DNA of 64,000 bases from Marinomonas sp. IMCC 4694 (GTDB lineage Bacteria; Pseudomonadota; Gammaproteobacteria; Pseudomonadales; Marinomonadaceae). The stretch lies in NCBI RefSeq assembly GCF_008122525.1, contig NZ_VSRV01000001.1, positions 1,922,001 to 1,986,000 on the forward strand, in the 5' to 3' direction. Below are positions 52,559 through 61,645 of this stretch, one piece after another; position 1 is the first letter of the stretch; each line of letters begins with the position of its first letter. Below the pieces are notes generated by a model. The model saw only the letters and a program-made list of their open reading frames with translations. It was not told where the DNA came from and searched no databases. Both the position numbers and the translations under genes were made by a program.

Positions 52559-53611
52559 ATGAATCAAAAAACAACCTTCACACCTATCATTATTTCCGTA
52601 CTTTTTGGCACTTGCATCGGCCTTACAGCATTGCTTTTTCAAGAAAAGCATAGGTCTGAAAACCTTGGGTATTCCACTCCCGTTCGCATTGCAGCACCCA
52701 GCGTCGTGAATATTTACACCCAAGTTGCTCAGAGTGAAAACATCAACACAACAAGCTCAATAAAGCACAGCATTAATCTGGGTTCTGGTGTGATCGCCAG
52801 CGATGACGGATTCATTCTAACCAACCACCATGTCATTCAGAACGCCCAAAGCATAGTTGTTGCACTGTATGATGATCGCCGAGTCGAAGCAACACTGATT
52901 GGCTCAGACCCTTCAACCGACCTCGCGGTATTAAAAATCAATCTTTCTGACCTTCCGAAGATAAAAATGGGCAACAGCCGAAAAGTCTCCGTCGGTGATC
53001 GTATTCTCGCCATAGGCAACCCATTTGGCATTGGTCAAACGGTCACATCGGGCATCATCAGTGCAAAAGGCCGCAACAGCATTGGCCTAAACACTTATGA
53101 AAATTTCTTACAAACCGATGCTGCGATTAACCCTGGCAACTCGGGAGGCGCCCTCGTTAATCTCAAGGGAGAATTGATTGGCATCAGCTCCGCTATTTAT
53201 TCAAGTTCCGGTGGCTCACAAGGCATTGGCTTTGCCACCCCCGTTGATGATGCATTGGACGTCATGGAGGATATTATTAAACATGGCGAAGTAGTGAGAG
53301 GCTATTTGGGCATGGACGCGCAAAAAATAACACCTTTGTTGGCCAATAACTTATCCCTGCCAACCAATCACGGACTCCTAGTCAGCGACATCACCAAGGA
53401 AAGCCCTGCTGAAAAAGCAGGCATAGAAGTAGGCGACATCATTCTAAAAATAGACAACTATCCCAGTGAGGATCCCTTTCAAATACGAAGACTGATTGCC
53501 TCACTCAAACCAGGCACCAATATATCTTTGGTTGGCATCCGCGGACAACAGTCTTACCAAACGAATATATTGCTAGAAAAGCAACCCACAATGCAACGCA
53601 TTAATTATTGA
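52559..53611 (+). CDS. degS: Membrane-anchored serine protease DegS/AlgW
   Basis: A 350-residue periplasmic S1C protease that senses misfolded outer-membrane proteins and starts cleavage of anti-sigma factor RseA/MucA. An N-terminal anchor (about 8-27) precedes the protease domain with triad H91 (LTNHHVI), D121 (STDLAVL) and S195 (NPGNSGGAL). A single PDZ domain (about 245-335) ends the protein, which distinguishes it from two-PDZ DegP. No Shine-Dalgarno sequence precedes the ATG and no upstream start is in frame, so the mRNA may be leaderless. The 3' end overlaps the SRPBCC gene by 7 nt in convergent orientation. Confidence 0.92.
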   Translation: MNQKTTFTPIIISVLFGTCIGLTALLFQEKHRSENLGYSTPVRIAAPSVVNIYTQVAQSENINTTSSIKHSINLGSGVIASDDGFILTNHHVIQNAQSIVVALYDDRRVEATLIGSDPSTDLAVLKINLSDLPKIKMGNSRKVSVGDRILAIGNPFGIGQTVTSGIISAKGRNSIGLNTYENFLQTDAAINPGNSGGALVNLKGELIGISSAIYSSSGGSQGIGFATPVDDALDVMEDIIKHGEVVRGYLGMDAQKITPLLANNLSLPTNHGLLVSDITKESPAEKAGIEVGDIILKIDNYPSEDPFQIRRLIASLKPGTNISLVGIRGQQSYQTNILLEKQPTMQRINY

Positions 53612-54156
53612 ACAAGAACCTCTATTTTATCTTTCAATTGCTGCAAGCTTTTTTCAAAATTAGCCCCGGCAATATCATTGGCAAAAAATGCTAAATAGGG
53701 ACTCAACAAACCCGCGCTCAAATTACCTTCTATTGTCCAAGCAACAAGTGTACCGCTGTCAGTTGACTGCAATGCGATAAGGTTGTGGACAATATCGACT
53801 TTGGGCTTAGGCTGAACGTCAAAACGAATAACATTAGAAGACAACTCAACGACTGAAATGAAACCATGAACGTTAACCGCGTTATAAGACAAAACAGCAG
53901 AATCACCTTCTTTTAGTACACCTTCAAAAGGCAAAACGGTTCCGTTCTTAATGTACATCCATTCAGGTAAATAATCACCTCGCAACAAATTGTCAGATAT
54001 CAGGTCACGAGGCGCTTCAATCATTATATTTCGCTCAACACGATAATCGGATGGCAATAAAAAGCCAACCGCCACTAACAAAAGAATGATAATGGCCAAT
54101 ATGCGGGTGACTTTCCTTAAGGTATACAATGCAGCAGGATGAGAATCCGTTTTCAT
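53605..54156 (-). CDS. Membrane-anchored SRPBCC (START-like) domain protein
   Basis: A 183-residue protein with one N-terminal helix (about 15-33, ILAIIILLLVAVGFLL) followed by a polyketide-cyclase/START-like fold (about 40-180; YRVERNIMIEAPRDLISDNLL at its head, SGTLVAWTIEGNL in the core). Such folds bind lipids or hydrophobic ligands; the ligand here is unknown. It starts 2 nt after the hisD stop, so it is co-transcribed with the his/mur genes, in the place where hisC often lies. Confidence 0.78.
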   Translation of the reverse strand: MKTDSHPAALYTLRKVTRILAIIILLLVAVGFLLPSDYRVERNIMIEAPRDLISDNLLRGDYLPEWMYIKNGTVLPFEGVLKEGDSAVLSYNAVNVHGFISVVELSSNVIRFDVQPKPKVDIVHNLIALQSTDSGTLVAWTIEGNLSAGLLSPYLAFFANDIAGANFEKSLQQLKDKIEVLVQ

Positions 54157-54158
54157 TG

Positions 54159-55469
54159 TTAAGCGTCCTTAATAATGCGGTATTCTGCTGACATGGCATG
54201 AGCTTCTAAGGATTCTCCACGAGCCAAAGGTGACGCAATTTTTGCCAATTCACTTGCCCCTTCAGGAGAACAATAGATTAACGAGCTGCGCTTTTGAAAG
54301 TCATAAACCCCAAGTGGCGATGAAAACCTTGCCGTACCAGACGTTGGCAACACATGATTTGGTCCCGCACAGTAATCGCCTAATGCTTCAGGCGTATGGC
54401 GCCCCATAAAAATAGCCCCAGCATGCCGTATTTTTTCGACCCATTTTTCCGGCTCATCAATCGACAGCTCTAAATGCTCAGCTGCGACAATATTCGCAAT
54501 ATCCATGGCGTCATTTAGGTCTTTAACATGAATAAACGCACCACGACCTTCAAGAGAGGCCTTGATAATATCTTTTCGACTTTGAGTATCGATCAGACGC
54601 TCCATGGCGCTTTTAACTGCAGCAATAAAATCAAGATCAGGCGAAATCAAAATAGACTGCGCATCTTCATCGTGTTCAGCTTGAGAAAACAAATCCATGG
54701 CGATCCAATCCGGATCGGTCTTACCGTCGCAAACCACTAATATTTCAGAAGGACCTGCGATCATATCAATGCCGACCACACCGAAAACCATCTTCTTAGC
54801 GGTCGCCACATAAATATTGCCTGGCCCCACTATTTTGTCGACCTTTGGTATGGTTTCAGTACCGTAAGCTAACGCGGCAACCGCCTGCGCGCCACCAATA
54901 GTGAAAACACGATCAACACCCGCTATGTATGCTGCCGCCAAGACAATATCACTCACAAATCCATCGGGCGTTGGCACAACCATGATTATTTCACCAACCC
55001 CCGCCACTTTGGCCGGCATGACATTCATGAGTACCGATGAAGGATACGCGGCTTTACCACCGGGCACATAAACACCGACACGATCCAAAGGCGTAACCTT
55101 CTGGCCTAGCACGGTTCCATTCGTTTCTTGATACTGCCAAGAGGGCTGCTTTTGACGTTCATGATATTGATGAACGCGCTTTGCCGCCGCCTCTAAACTA
55201 ACAACAAGCTCTTCACTTACTCGACCTTTAGCCAAGGCCAGTTCTTCGCGGGAAATTTCAAGTTCAGACGAATGCTCAACATGACGACGATCAAAACGAT
55301 TAGTAAATTCAATAACCGCACGATCACCGTGCAAGCGAACTTGCTCAACGATATGCGACACAGTTTTTTGAACACCTGCATCGGAAACAGAGTCCCATGC
55401 AAGCAAAGCGTCTAGCTCATCACGAAAGCCGTCTGAACTAGATGAAAATTCCCGAATAGAAAGGTTCAA
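54159..55469 (-). CDS. hisD: Histidinol dehydrogenase
   Basis: A 436-residue Zn enzyme doing the last two oxidations of histidine synthesis. Conserved segments are GVYVPGGKAAYPSSVLMNV, VFTIGGAQAVAALAYGT, IVGPGNIYVATAKK, AGPSEILVVCD and the metal/catalytic SQAEHDEDAQ and EHLEL. Length matches the family (about 430). It directly abuts hisG. Confidence 0.96.
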   Translation of the reverse strand: MNLSIREFSSSSDGFRDELDALLAWDSVSDAGVQKTVSHIVEQVRLHGDRAVIEFTNRFDRRHVEHSSELEISREELALAKGRVSEELVVSLEAAAKRVHQYHERQKQPSWQYQETNGTVLGQKVTPLDRVGVYVPGGKAAYPSSVLMNVMPAKVAGVGEIIMVVPTPDGFVSDIVLAAAYIAGVDRVFTIGGAQAVAALAYGTETIPKVDKIVGPGNIYVATAKKMVFGVVGIDMIAGPSEILVVCDGKTDPDWIAMDLFSQAEHDEDAQSILISPDLDFIAAVKSAMERLIDTQSRKDIIKASLEGRGAFIHVKDLNDAMDIANIVAAEHLELSIDEPEKWVEKIRHAGAIFMGRHTPEALGDYCAGPNHVLPTSGTARFSSPLGVYDFQKRSSLIYCSPEGASELAKIASPLARGESLEAHAMSAEYRIIKDA

Positions 55470-56114
55470 TTATTTGTCCTCGTTATCTTCAACCGCTCGT
55501 CTTATCATGGTTAATATCGGTTCAATTTGAGCGTACTTTGTTTTATAAGCCGCTTTATTAACCACCAACCGAGTACTGATTGGCGCAATCAATTCGCGTG
55601 CCTCTAGGCCATTGGCTTTTAAAGTGTTGCCGGTATCAACAATATCAACAATCAAATCGGCCAACCCCATAATAGGAGCCAATTCCATCGCACCATAAAG
55701 CTTAATAACATCCGCCTGTATACCTTGTTCGGCAAAATACGCTTTTGCCGTTTTGGTAAACTTAGAAGCCACCTTAAGTCGACGACTTGGCAGGGCTTGG
55801 TTAACAACGCCCGCCGTCATTAAACGGCACTTAGCAATTTTTAGATCTAATAATTCATAAAGATTTTTGGTGGATGCTTCCATCAAAACATCTTTACCTG
55901 CCACACCAAAGTCGGCGACACCATGATCCACATAGGTAGGAACATCAGTCGCCCTTAAAATCACCAGTTTAATGTGTTCATGATTGGTATCAAAAATTAA
56001 CTTGCGACTTTTACTAATGTCTTCAACAGGAACAATGTTCGCTTTTTCTAGCAGTGGTAAAGTTTCACCCAGAATGCGCCCTTTCGACAGCGCAATCGTT
56101 AATGTTTTGCTCAT
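55470..56114 (-). CDS. hisG: ATP phosphoribosyltransferase, short form HisG
   Basis: A 214-residue enzyme committing PRPP and ATP to histidine synthesis. It begins LTIALSKGRILGETLPLL and includes the PRPP loop region IVDIVDTGNTLKANGL. The length marks the short form, which lacks the C-terminal regulatory ACT-like domain and in studied bacteria works only with HisZ. No hisZ is in this window. It begins 1 nt after murA. Confidence 0.95.
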   Translation of the reverse strand: MSKTLTIALSKGRILGETLPLLEKANIVPVEDISKSRKLIFDTNHEHIKLVILRATDVPTYVDHGVADFGVAGKDVLMEASTKNLYELLDLKIAKCRLMTAGVVNQALPSRRLKVASKFTKTAKAYFAEQGIQADVIKLYGAMELAPIMGLADLIVDIVDTGNTLKANGLEARELIAPISTRLVVNKAAYKTKYAQIEPILTMIRRAVEDNEDK

Positions 56115-56115
56115 A

Positions 56116-57378
56116 TTAATTTAAAACCCGTGAAATTTTCGCACCCAGTGAACCGAATTTTTCTTCGATACACTCATAACCACGATCTATGTGATAAATA
56201 CGATCTATTTTTGTATCTCCTTCCGCGACCAAAGCAGACAATACCAAGCTAGCCGACGCGCGCAAATCAGTAGCCATAACAGGCGCACCTTTCAAACGCT
56301 CACAGCCACGCACAATCGCAGTATTTCCTGTTACTTCAATATCCGCGCCCATACGTAACATTTCGTCTACATGCATGAAGCGGTTTTCAAAAATATTCTC
56401 AATGACTCGACCAACGCCATTTGCCACGGAATTTAGAGCAACAAACTGCGCTTGCATGTCCGTAGGGAAAGCTGGGTACGGAGCGGTACTGATGTTCACC
56501 GCGTTGGGGCGACGACCTTCCATATCGACTTCAATCCAATCATCACCGCAGGTAACTTTTGCTCCAGCCTCTTCCAGCTTTGACAATACCGCCTCAAGCG
56601 ATTTCACATTCGTATCGATCACTCGAACTTTACCGCCTGTAATGGCCGCTGCAACTAAAAAAGTCCCTGTTTCAATTCTGTCTGGCATTACTGGATAACT
56701 GGTCCCATGAAGTGCTTCAACACCATCAATGATAATAGTATCTGTGCCGTGACCGGTAATTTTCGCTCCCATAGCAATTAGGCATTCTGCTAAATCGACA
56801 ACTTCAGGTTCACGAGCCGCATTTTCAAGTACCGTTTGCCCATCCGCCAGAGTGGCCGCCATGAGTAAATTTTCAGTCCCTGTCACGGTCACTTTATCAA
56901 AGAAAATTCGAGCTCCTTTCAAGCGACCATCCACTGTCGCAACAATATCGCCACCCTCTACATCAATGGTTGCGCCCATCGCCTCTAGGCCACGTAGATG
57001 CAAGTCAACGGGGCGACTGCCGATAGCACAACCGCCCGGTAGAGACACGATCGCTTTACCAAAATGACTGACCAGAGGCCCAAGCACAAGAATGGACGCG
57101 CGCATCGTTTTAACCAAGTCGTATGGGGCTTCACAATTGTTCAAGGTTGACACATCGAGCTGCACGCTCATTTTCTCATCGACAACCACACCACAACCCA
57201 TCGAACCTAACAGCTCCAGCATGGTAGTAATATCGTGAAGATGAGGAAGGTTTTTAATGGTGATCAGTTCTTTGGTTAACAAGGTTGCGGCCAGAATGGG
57301 CAAGGCTGCATTTTTTGCACCAGAAGCACGAACCACACCGTTAAGCCGAGTACCACCGGTAATCAAAAGCTTATCCAT
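56116..57378 (-). CDS. murA: UDP-GlcNAc 1-carboxyvinyltransferase MurA
   Basis: A 420-residue enzyme for the first committed step of peptidoglycan synthesis. Seen are SGAKNAALPILAATLL, the active-site loop GGCAIGSRPVDLHLRGLEAMG containing the fosfomycin-reactive Cys, and TDMQAQFVALNSVANG. It lies between ibaG and hisG, the same order as in Pseudomonas. Confidence 0.97.
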   Translation of the reverse strand: MDKLLITGGTRLNGVVRASGAKNAALPILAATLLTKELITIKNLPHLHDITTMLELLGSMGCGVVVDEKMSVQLDVSTLNNCEAPYDLVKTMRASILVLGPLVSHFGKAIVSLPGGCAIGSRPVDLHLRGLEAMGATIDVEGGDIVATVDGRLKGARIFFDKVTVTGTENLLMAATLADGQTVLENAAREPEVVDLAECLIAMGAKITGHGTDTIIIDGVEALHGTSYPVMPDRIETGTFLVAAAITGGKVRVIDTNVKSLEAVLSKLEEAGAKVTCGDDWIEVDMEGRRPNAVNISTAPYPAFPTDMQAQFVALNSVANGVGRVIENIFENRFMHVDEMLRMGADIEVTGNTAIVRGCERLKGAPVMATDLRASASLVLSALVAEGDTKIDRIYHIDRGYECIEEKFGSLGAKISRVLN

Positions 57379-57402
57379 ATTTTTAATCTCTTATAGTCGC
57401 TA

Positions 57403-57639
57403 TTACAGCTTGCTTATTTGGTCTGGCGTGTAGGTTTTCATGGTGACCGCGTGGATAACACCACTGGCAATGGCCTCTTGTAAATGCGAGTAAACCAACT
57501 GCTGTCTTTTAACGGTTGATAAGCCTTCAAATTCGCTAGACACCACCCTAATTTGAAAATTACAACCTTCGCCTTCAGCAAGGACTTCACAATTGGCAAT
57601 CGAGGTTTCTAATAGTGCTTTCACTTCACCTGCGTTCAC
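57403..57639 (-). CDS. ibaG: BolA-family protein IbaG (YrbA), GTG start
   Basis: A 78-residue BolA-like protein that partners monothiol glutaredoxins in iron-sulfur handling. Core: NFQIRVVSSEFEGLSTVKRQQLVYSHLQ, then the invariant HAVTMKTYTP. I chose GTG 57637-57639 because GGAG is 5 nt upstream and length then fits the family (about 80); ATG at 57675 would add 12 hydrophobic residues. The conserved gene order ibaG-murA supports the call. Confidence 0.92.
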   Translation of the reverse strand: MNAGEVKALLETSIANCEVLAEGEGCNFQIRVVSSEFEGLSTVKRQQLVYSHLQEAIASGVIHAVTMKTYTPDQISKL

Positions 57640-57787
57640 AGTCGCTCCAATAGATATAATGAACTTAATGTGCATTATTCTACATGAGTAAAGCCAACTA
57701 CTTAACACTTCAAACGCTATCAGAGTCTAAAAAAACACTTGTTTCCGTAATTTTAATCACGGCACGGCGTTTCCACTCGCATAAAGC

Positions 57788-57818
57788 AAAAATCCGGCAG
57801 CAAGAGAATGGCGCCGGA
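57788..57818 (-). terminator. Intrinsic terminator after mlaC
   Basis: On the minus strand TCCGGC (57818-57813) pairs with GCCGGA (57798-57793) and five T follow. It lies about 35 nt past the mlaC stop and separates the mla genes from ibaG-murA-hisG-hisD. Confidence 0.8.
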
Positions 57819-57851
57819 CTTTCAAAGATAACGAAACAGCACGTGAGGCCT

Positions 57852-58472
57852 CTAGGATTTCTTGGCGAGCGAATCCCTCCAAGCACTGATGGCCAACTCA
57901 ATGTCGTTTTTATTCTGCTCCATCATCACGCCAAATTGCTTGCGAAAGGTAAGCCCAAAATTGATATTATTGATGACTACATTACTCAGCAACCAATGTC
58001 CTTCTTCTGCTTGCTCCATAAAAAATGAAATATTAAGCAGCCCACCGGCCGCCATCTCGAAATCGACATCCACTTTTGTTTCTTTACCTCGACCCTGCGG
58101 GCCCAATGGCAAGATATTAATACGATCAGCATCAAGCTCCAACAAGGAGGAACCATAGGTATTTAACAAAGTATCTTTGGTGACACTCGCAAAACGAATG
58201 CGCTGCTCAGGCGAAGCTCGACGATAATACTTACCCATGACTTTTTTGGCAAAATCATCAAAATCAACAACACCCTCTAATATATTACTCACTCTTTCTT
58301 CTAACAGAACAGGGTTTGTCGACAACATCACCTTATCCATTACAATATCGTTGCGAAAAGCATCCACCACCTTGATCACGGTGTCTCGGGCATCTTCGCC
58401 ATCATCCGACCAGGCAAAGCTGACCCCGAACAATGCAAACACAAACACAACAGCATATATAATGTTTGACAT
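57852..58472 (-). CDS. mlaC: Periplasmic phospholipid-binding protein MlaC
   Basis: A 206-residue secreted carrier that shuttles phospholipids between the outer-membrane MlaA complex and MlaFED. A signal peptide (about 1-21) precedes the Ttg2D/MlaC domain (DFDDFAKKVMGKYYRRASPEQ; LLSNVVINNINFGLTFRKQF). It begins 3 nt after mlaD. The gene that usually follows, mlaB, is absent, and a terminator comes instead. Confidence 0.93.
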   Translation of the reverse strand: MSNIIYAVVFVFALFGVSFAWSDDGEDARDTVIKVVDAFRNDIVMDKVMLSTNPVLLEERVSNILEGVVDFDDFAKKVMGKYYRRASPEQRIRFASVTKDTLLNTYGSSLLELDADRINILPLGPQGRGKETKVDVDFEMAAGGLLNISFFMEQAEEGHWLLSNVVINNINFGLTFRKQFGVMMEQNKNDIELAISAWRDSLAKKS

Positions 58473-58475
58473 ACA

Positions 58476-58940
58476 CTATTTCTCCGCATCGCTAGACTTG
58501 AATAAAAACTGGCTAATCAAGGTTTCCAAGACCAATGCTGACTGCGTATCATACAGCTCATCCCCATTACCCATCATATCTTCATCAGCCCCGATGGAGA
58601 TCCCCAAATACTTTTCGCCCAGCAACCCGCTCGTTAAAATAGCGATCGAGCTGTCGGTTGGAATATTATCTGAGCCAGCGTCTATGTTCATTGTCACCAG
58701 CCCCATATAAAGCTCTTTATCCAGCACAATCGACTCAACACTGCCAATGGTTACGCCAGCGATGGTAACCTTAGCTCGATTGGTTAACCCTCCAATATCA
58801 TCAAATCTGGCAACGATTTGGTAGGTGTCTTTTTTTCCAGCAAAGGCAAGACCACTTACCTGAACCGCCAGATATACAAAGGCTAAAAAACCCAAAACAA
58901 TAAAAGCCCCAACAAACAGCTCAATACGTTTACTTCTCAT
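58476..58940 (-). CDS. mlaD: MCE-domain protein MlaD
   Basis: A 154-residue inner-membrane protein: one helix (about 6-27) and one MCE domain (about 38-115; ARFDDIGGLTNRAKVTIAGVTIGSV), forming the hexameric ring of the Mla transporter. ATG 58938-58940 has GGAG 9 nt upstream; a TTG at 58955 is within mlaE. It starts 1 nt after the mlaE stop and is somewhat shorter than E. coli MlaD (183). Confidence 0.93.
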   Translation of the reverse strand: MRSKRIELFVGAFIVLGFLAFVYLAVQVSGLAFAGKKDTYQIVARFDDIGGLTNRAKVTIAGVTIGSVESIVLDKELYMGLVTMNIDAGSDNIPTDSSIAILTSGLLGEKYLGISIGADEDMMGNGDELYDTQSALVLETLISQFLFKSSDAEK

Positions 58941-58941
58941 T

Positions 58942-59724
58942 CTAAAAATCTCCAAACATAGCGGCAGTTAATACAAAATCCAGCGCCAAAATAGCCAATG
59001 AGCCCAAAACAACAGTACGAGTAGTGGCTTTACCAATACCCTCAGAAGTCGGCACACATTCATACCCTTGATAAACCGCGATCCACGTCACCACAATTGA
59101 GAAGCACACCGCTTTTATAAAACCATTTACAATGTCCGTATCTAAATAGACAGATTGCTGCATCAATGACCAAAACGCGCCATCATGTACCCCTAGCCAA
59201 CTCACTGAAACAACTAGCCCACCAATAATACCCGTTGCAGAAAAAATTAAGCTCAGCAATGGTAAGCAAATGACACCGGCAATAAATCTAGGGGCAATAA
59301 CACGGCGCAGAGGGTCCACTCCCATCATCTCAAAGCTAGACAACTGCTCTGTTGCTTTCATTAAGCCTATTTCAGCGGTTAACGAAGACCCCGCCCGACC
59401 TGCAAACAACAAAGCCGTCACCACCGGACCGAGCTCTCGCAATAAAGCCAAGGCCAATAACTGACCAACCGCTTCTTCAGAACCAAATTTCGCCAAAATG
59501 CTGTACCCTTGAAGAGCCAGTACCATGCCGATAAAAGCCCCTGATACCACAACAATCACCAACGACAAAACACCAACAGAATACAGCTGCTTAACCAACA
59601 AATTGATCGCTTCGTTGAGCCTAACTGGAGCGCGAAAAATACTCTGTGCCAGAAAAACCCCCGCACGACCCACTGCTTCAAGCCAGTCGAGAAACGCACT
59701 GCCTAACCATTGAATGAATCTCAT
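58942..59724 (-). CDS. mlaE: Mla permease MlaE
   Basis: A 260-residue ABC permease with about 5-6 membrane segments. Family motifs: VVVVSGAFIGMVLALQGY, LLRELGPVVTALLFAGRAGS and ATEQLSSFEMMGVDPLRRVI, the last being the loop that couples to the ATPase. Its ATG overlaps the mlaF stop (ATGA). Confidence 0.95.
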   Translation of the reverse strand: MRFIQWLGSAFLDWLEAVGRAGVFLAQSIFRAPVRLNEAINLLVKQLYSVGVLSLVIVVVSGAFIGMVLALQGYSILAKFGSEEAVGQLLALALLRELGPVVTALLFAGRAGSSLTAEIGLMKATEQLSSFEMMGVDPLRRVIAPRFIAGVICLPLLSLIFSATGIIGGLVVSVSWLGVHDGAFWSLMQQSVYLDTDIVNGFIKAVCFSIVVTWIAVYQGYECVPTSEGIGKATTRTVVLGSLAILALDFVLTAAMFGDF

Positions 59725-60515
59725 TGTGCCGCCTTAAGACATTCAGCGTCTTCTGGGTAATGGAAAGGGACAGGGCCATCAGGATCGCCATTCAAAAACT
59801 GCTTCACTTCTGCGTTATCGGAAGCAAGAATCGCCTCTGGCGTTCCTTCGGCAATGACACGACCTCCAGCTAAAATACAAACGTGGTCAGCAATAGATAA
59901 TGACTCTTGTACATCGTGCGACACCAGCACAGAAGTAATGTTTGATTGTGCATTAAGTTGACGAATTAATTTAACTAAAACGCCTTTAGAAATGGGGTCT
60001 TGACCCGTGAATGGCTCATCATAGAGCACCAGCTCAGGATCCAGGGCAATGGCTCTTGCCAAGGCAACACGACGCGCCATCCCCCCCGATAACTCAGAAG
60101 GCATCAGCTTTGATGCGCCACGTAAGCCCACACTGTGCAGTTTTCTCGCCACGATCTCAGCGATGGTTTTTTTATCTAAAGTGGTATGTTCTTCCATAGG
60201 AAAGGCGATATTTTCTGCCACAGACATATCACTGAACAAGGCCCCGCTTTGAAAAAGCATACCCATTTTTTTTCTAACCTTATAAAGCTCCGTTCTCGAT
60301 AAGGTATGCACATCTTGGCCGTCAACAAAAACCGTACCCGAATCAGGCGCGAGTTGAGCCGCTATCAATCGTAACAGCGTGGTTTTACCGGTCCCGCTTG
60401 GCCCCATGACCGCAGTAATTTTACCCCGCGGAATAGTAAGTGAAACATCGTTATAGATGACACGACCTCCACGGTAAAAACTCAAATTCCGAACTTTTAT
60501 GTAAGCATCTATCAC
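59721..60515 (-). CDS. mlaF: Mla ATPase MlaF (GTG start)
   Basis: A 264-residue ABC ATPase that powers phospholipid transport by MlaFED. Walker A GPSGTGKTTLLR, signature LSGGMARRVALARAIALDP, Walker B LVLYDEPFTGQDP and switch His in SHDVQ are all present. I chose GTG 60513-60515 because AAGG is 7 nt upstream; GTG 60521 is too close to it. It is first in the mla operon and diverges from yrbG. Confidence 0.94.
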   Translation of the reverse strand: MIDAYIKVRNLSFYRGGRVIYNDVSLTIPRGKITAVMGPSGTGKTTLLRLIAAQLAPDSGTVFVDGQDVHTLSRTELYKVRKKMGMLFQSGALFSDMSVAENIAFPMEEHTTLDKKTIAEIVARKLHSVGLRGASKLMPSELSGGMARRVALARAIALDPELVLYDEPFTGQDPISKGVLVKLIRQLNAQSNITSVLVSHDVQESLSIADHVCILAGGRVIAEGTPEAILASDNAEVKQFLNGDPDGPVPFHYPEDAECLKAAQ

Positions 60516-60664
60516 TGACACACCTTTTATCCCTTAAAAATATTCGTTGATACTACCATTGCACTTGGGTAAAGAAAATCACGGCACGGGGATATCCATT
60601 TTGTTTATGAGATCAAACCTTGAATTTCAGCGTCAAACCTCTTTAAATAGTACCTCCTATTTTT

Positions 60665-61645
60665 ATGAGTCTTATCAATACCATGCTGCTGTTTTCAATT
60701 GCCCTGATTGTTGGGCTAATTTTATTGGTTATGAGTTCCGACAAATTCATTGAACATTCCGCCCTTGTTGCTGAAAAACTCCATGTGAACCCCATGATCA
60801 TTGGCATCACACTGGTAGCATTCGGCACCTCCGCCCCTGAAATGGTAGTCTCGGCCATCGCCGCCCTCGACGGTGCACCAGAAATTGCCGTAGGAAACGT
60901 ATTAGGCTCTAACATTGCTAATATCGCGCTGGTTTTTGGTATTACCTTGCTATTTTCATCGATTCCCATTGCAAAAGGTCTCTCCACCAAAGAGGTACCA
61001 CTCGTACTGGCCATTACCTTTCTGACCGGCGTTTTACTGTTTGATCAAGTGCTCAGTGTTTGGGATGGCATTATGCTTATTGCCGCATTCGTGATCATAT
61101 TGACCATTCTTTTAAGGGGTAGCAAAGACTTAGAAAGCGAACTCAAAGAAGACTTACCCGAAAACGATGGCACAACGGTCAGTAAATCGCTTGCTATTGC
61201 CGTCGTTGGCTTAGTCGTTTTGATTGGAAGCTCCAAACTGTTAGTGTGGGGTGCCGTGGGTATAGCAACCGCTTTAGGGGTCAGTGAGCTGGTGATTGGC
61301 TTAACCATTGTTGCCGTTGGCACCAGCCTGCCTGAATTGGCGGCGTCCGTTAGCAGCGTAAGAAAAGGCCACCATGACATTGCCATTGGCAACATTTTGG
61401 GCTCTAATATTTTCAATTTAGCGACGGTCCTGCCGTTGCCGGCTATTATTGCCCCTGGTTTAATCAATCAAAGCGTAGTTATTCGAGACTTCCCATGGGT
61501 ACTGGGTCTTACCGTGGCACTTGCCTTGGCTATTTATTGGTTTAAGAAAACCAAAGAAAATTGCATACCACGCTGGGTGGGGGTGCCGCTAATAGCATCC
61601 TATGCGGTTTATCTTTTCATTGTCAGCACAAGTGGCTCAGCGTAA
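60665..61645 (+). CDS. yrbG: Calcium/sodium antiporter YrbG
   Basis: A 326-residue Ca2+:cation antiporter with about 10 helices in two inverted repeats. The alpha motifs are GITLVAFGTSAPEMVVS and GLTIVAVGTSLPELAASV, each followed by GNxLGSNI(A/F)N. Found beside mlaF and the lpt genes as in E. coli. lptC starts on its stop codon (TAATG). No Shine-Dalgarno sequence is obvious before the ATG. Confidence 0.92.
   Translation: MSLINTMLLFSIALIVGLILLVMSSDKFIEHSALVAEKLHVNPMIIGITLVAFGTSAPEMVVSAIAALDGAPEIAVGNVLGSNIANIALVFGITLLFSSIPIAKGLSTKEVPLVLAITFLTGVLLFDQVLSVWDGIMLIAAFVIILTILLRGSKDLESELKEDLPENDGTTVSKSLAIAVVGLVVLIGSSKLLVWGAVGIATALGVSELVIGLTIVAVGTSLPELAASVSSVRKGHHDIAIGNILGSNIFNLATVLPLPAIIAPGLINQSVVIRDFPWVLGLTVALALAIYWFKKTKENCIPRWVGVPLIASYAVYLFIVSTSGSA

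Noticed and set aside
57684..58028. Frames around the mlaC end that might have been mlaB
   Set aside because: Neither the plus-strand frame nor the minus-strand one at 57710-57901 resembles a STAS domain. Both run through the terminator.
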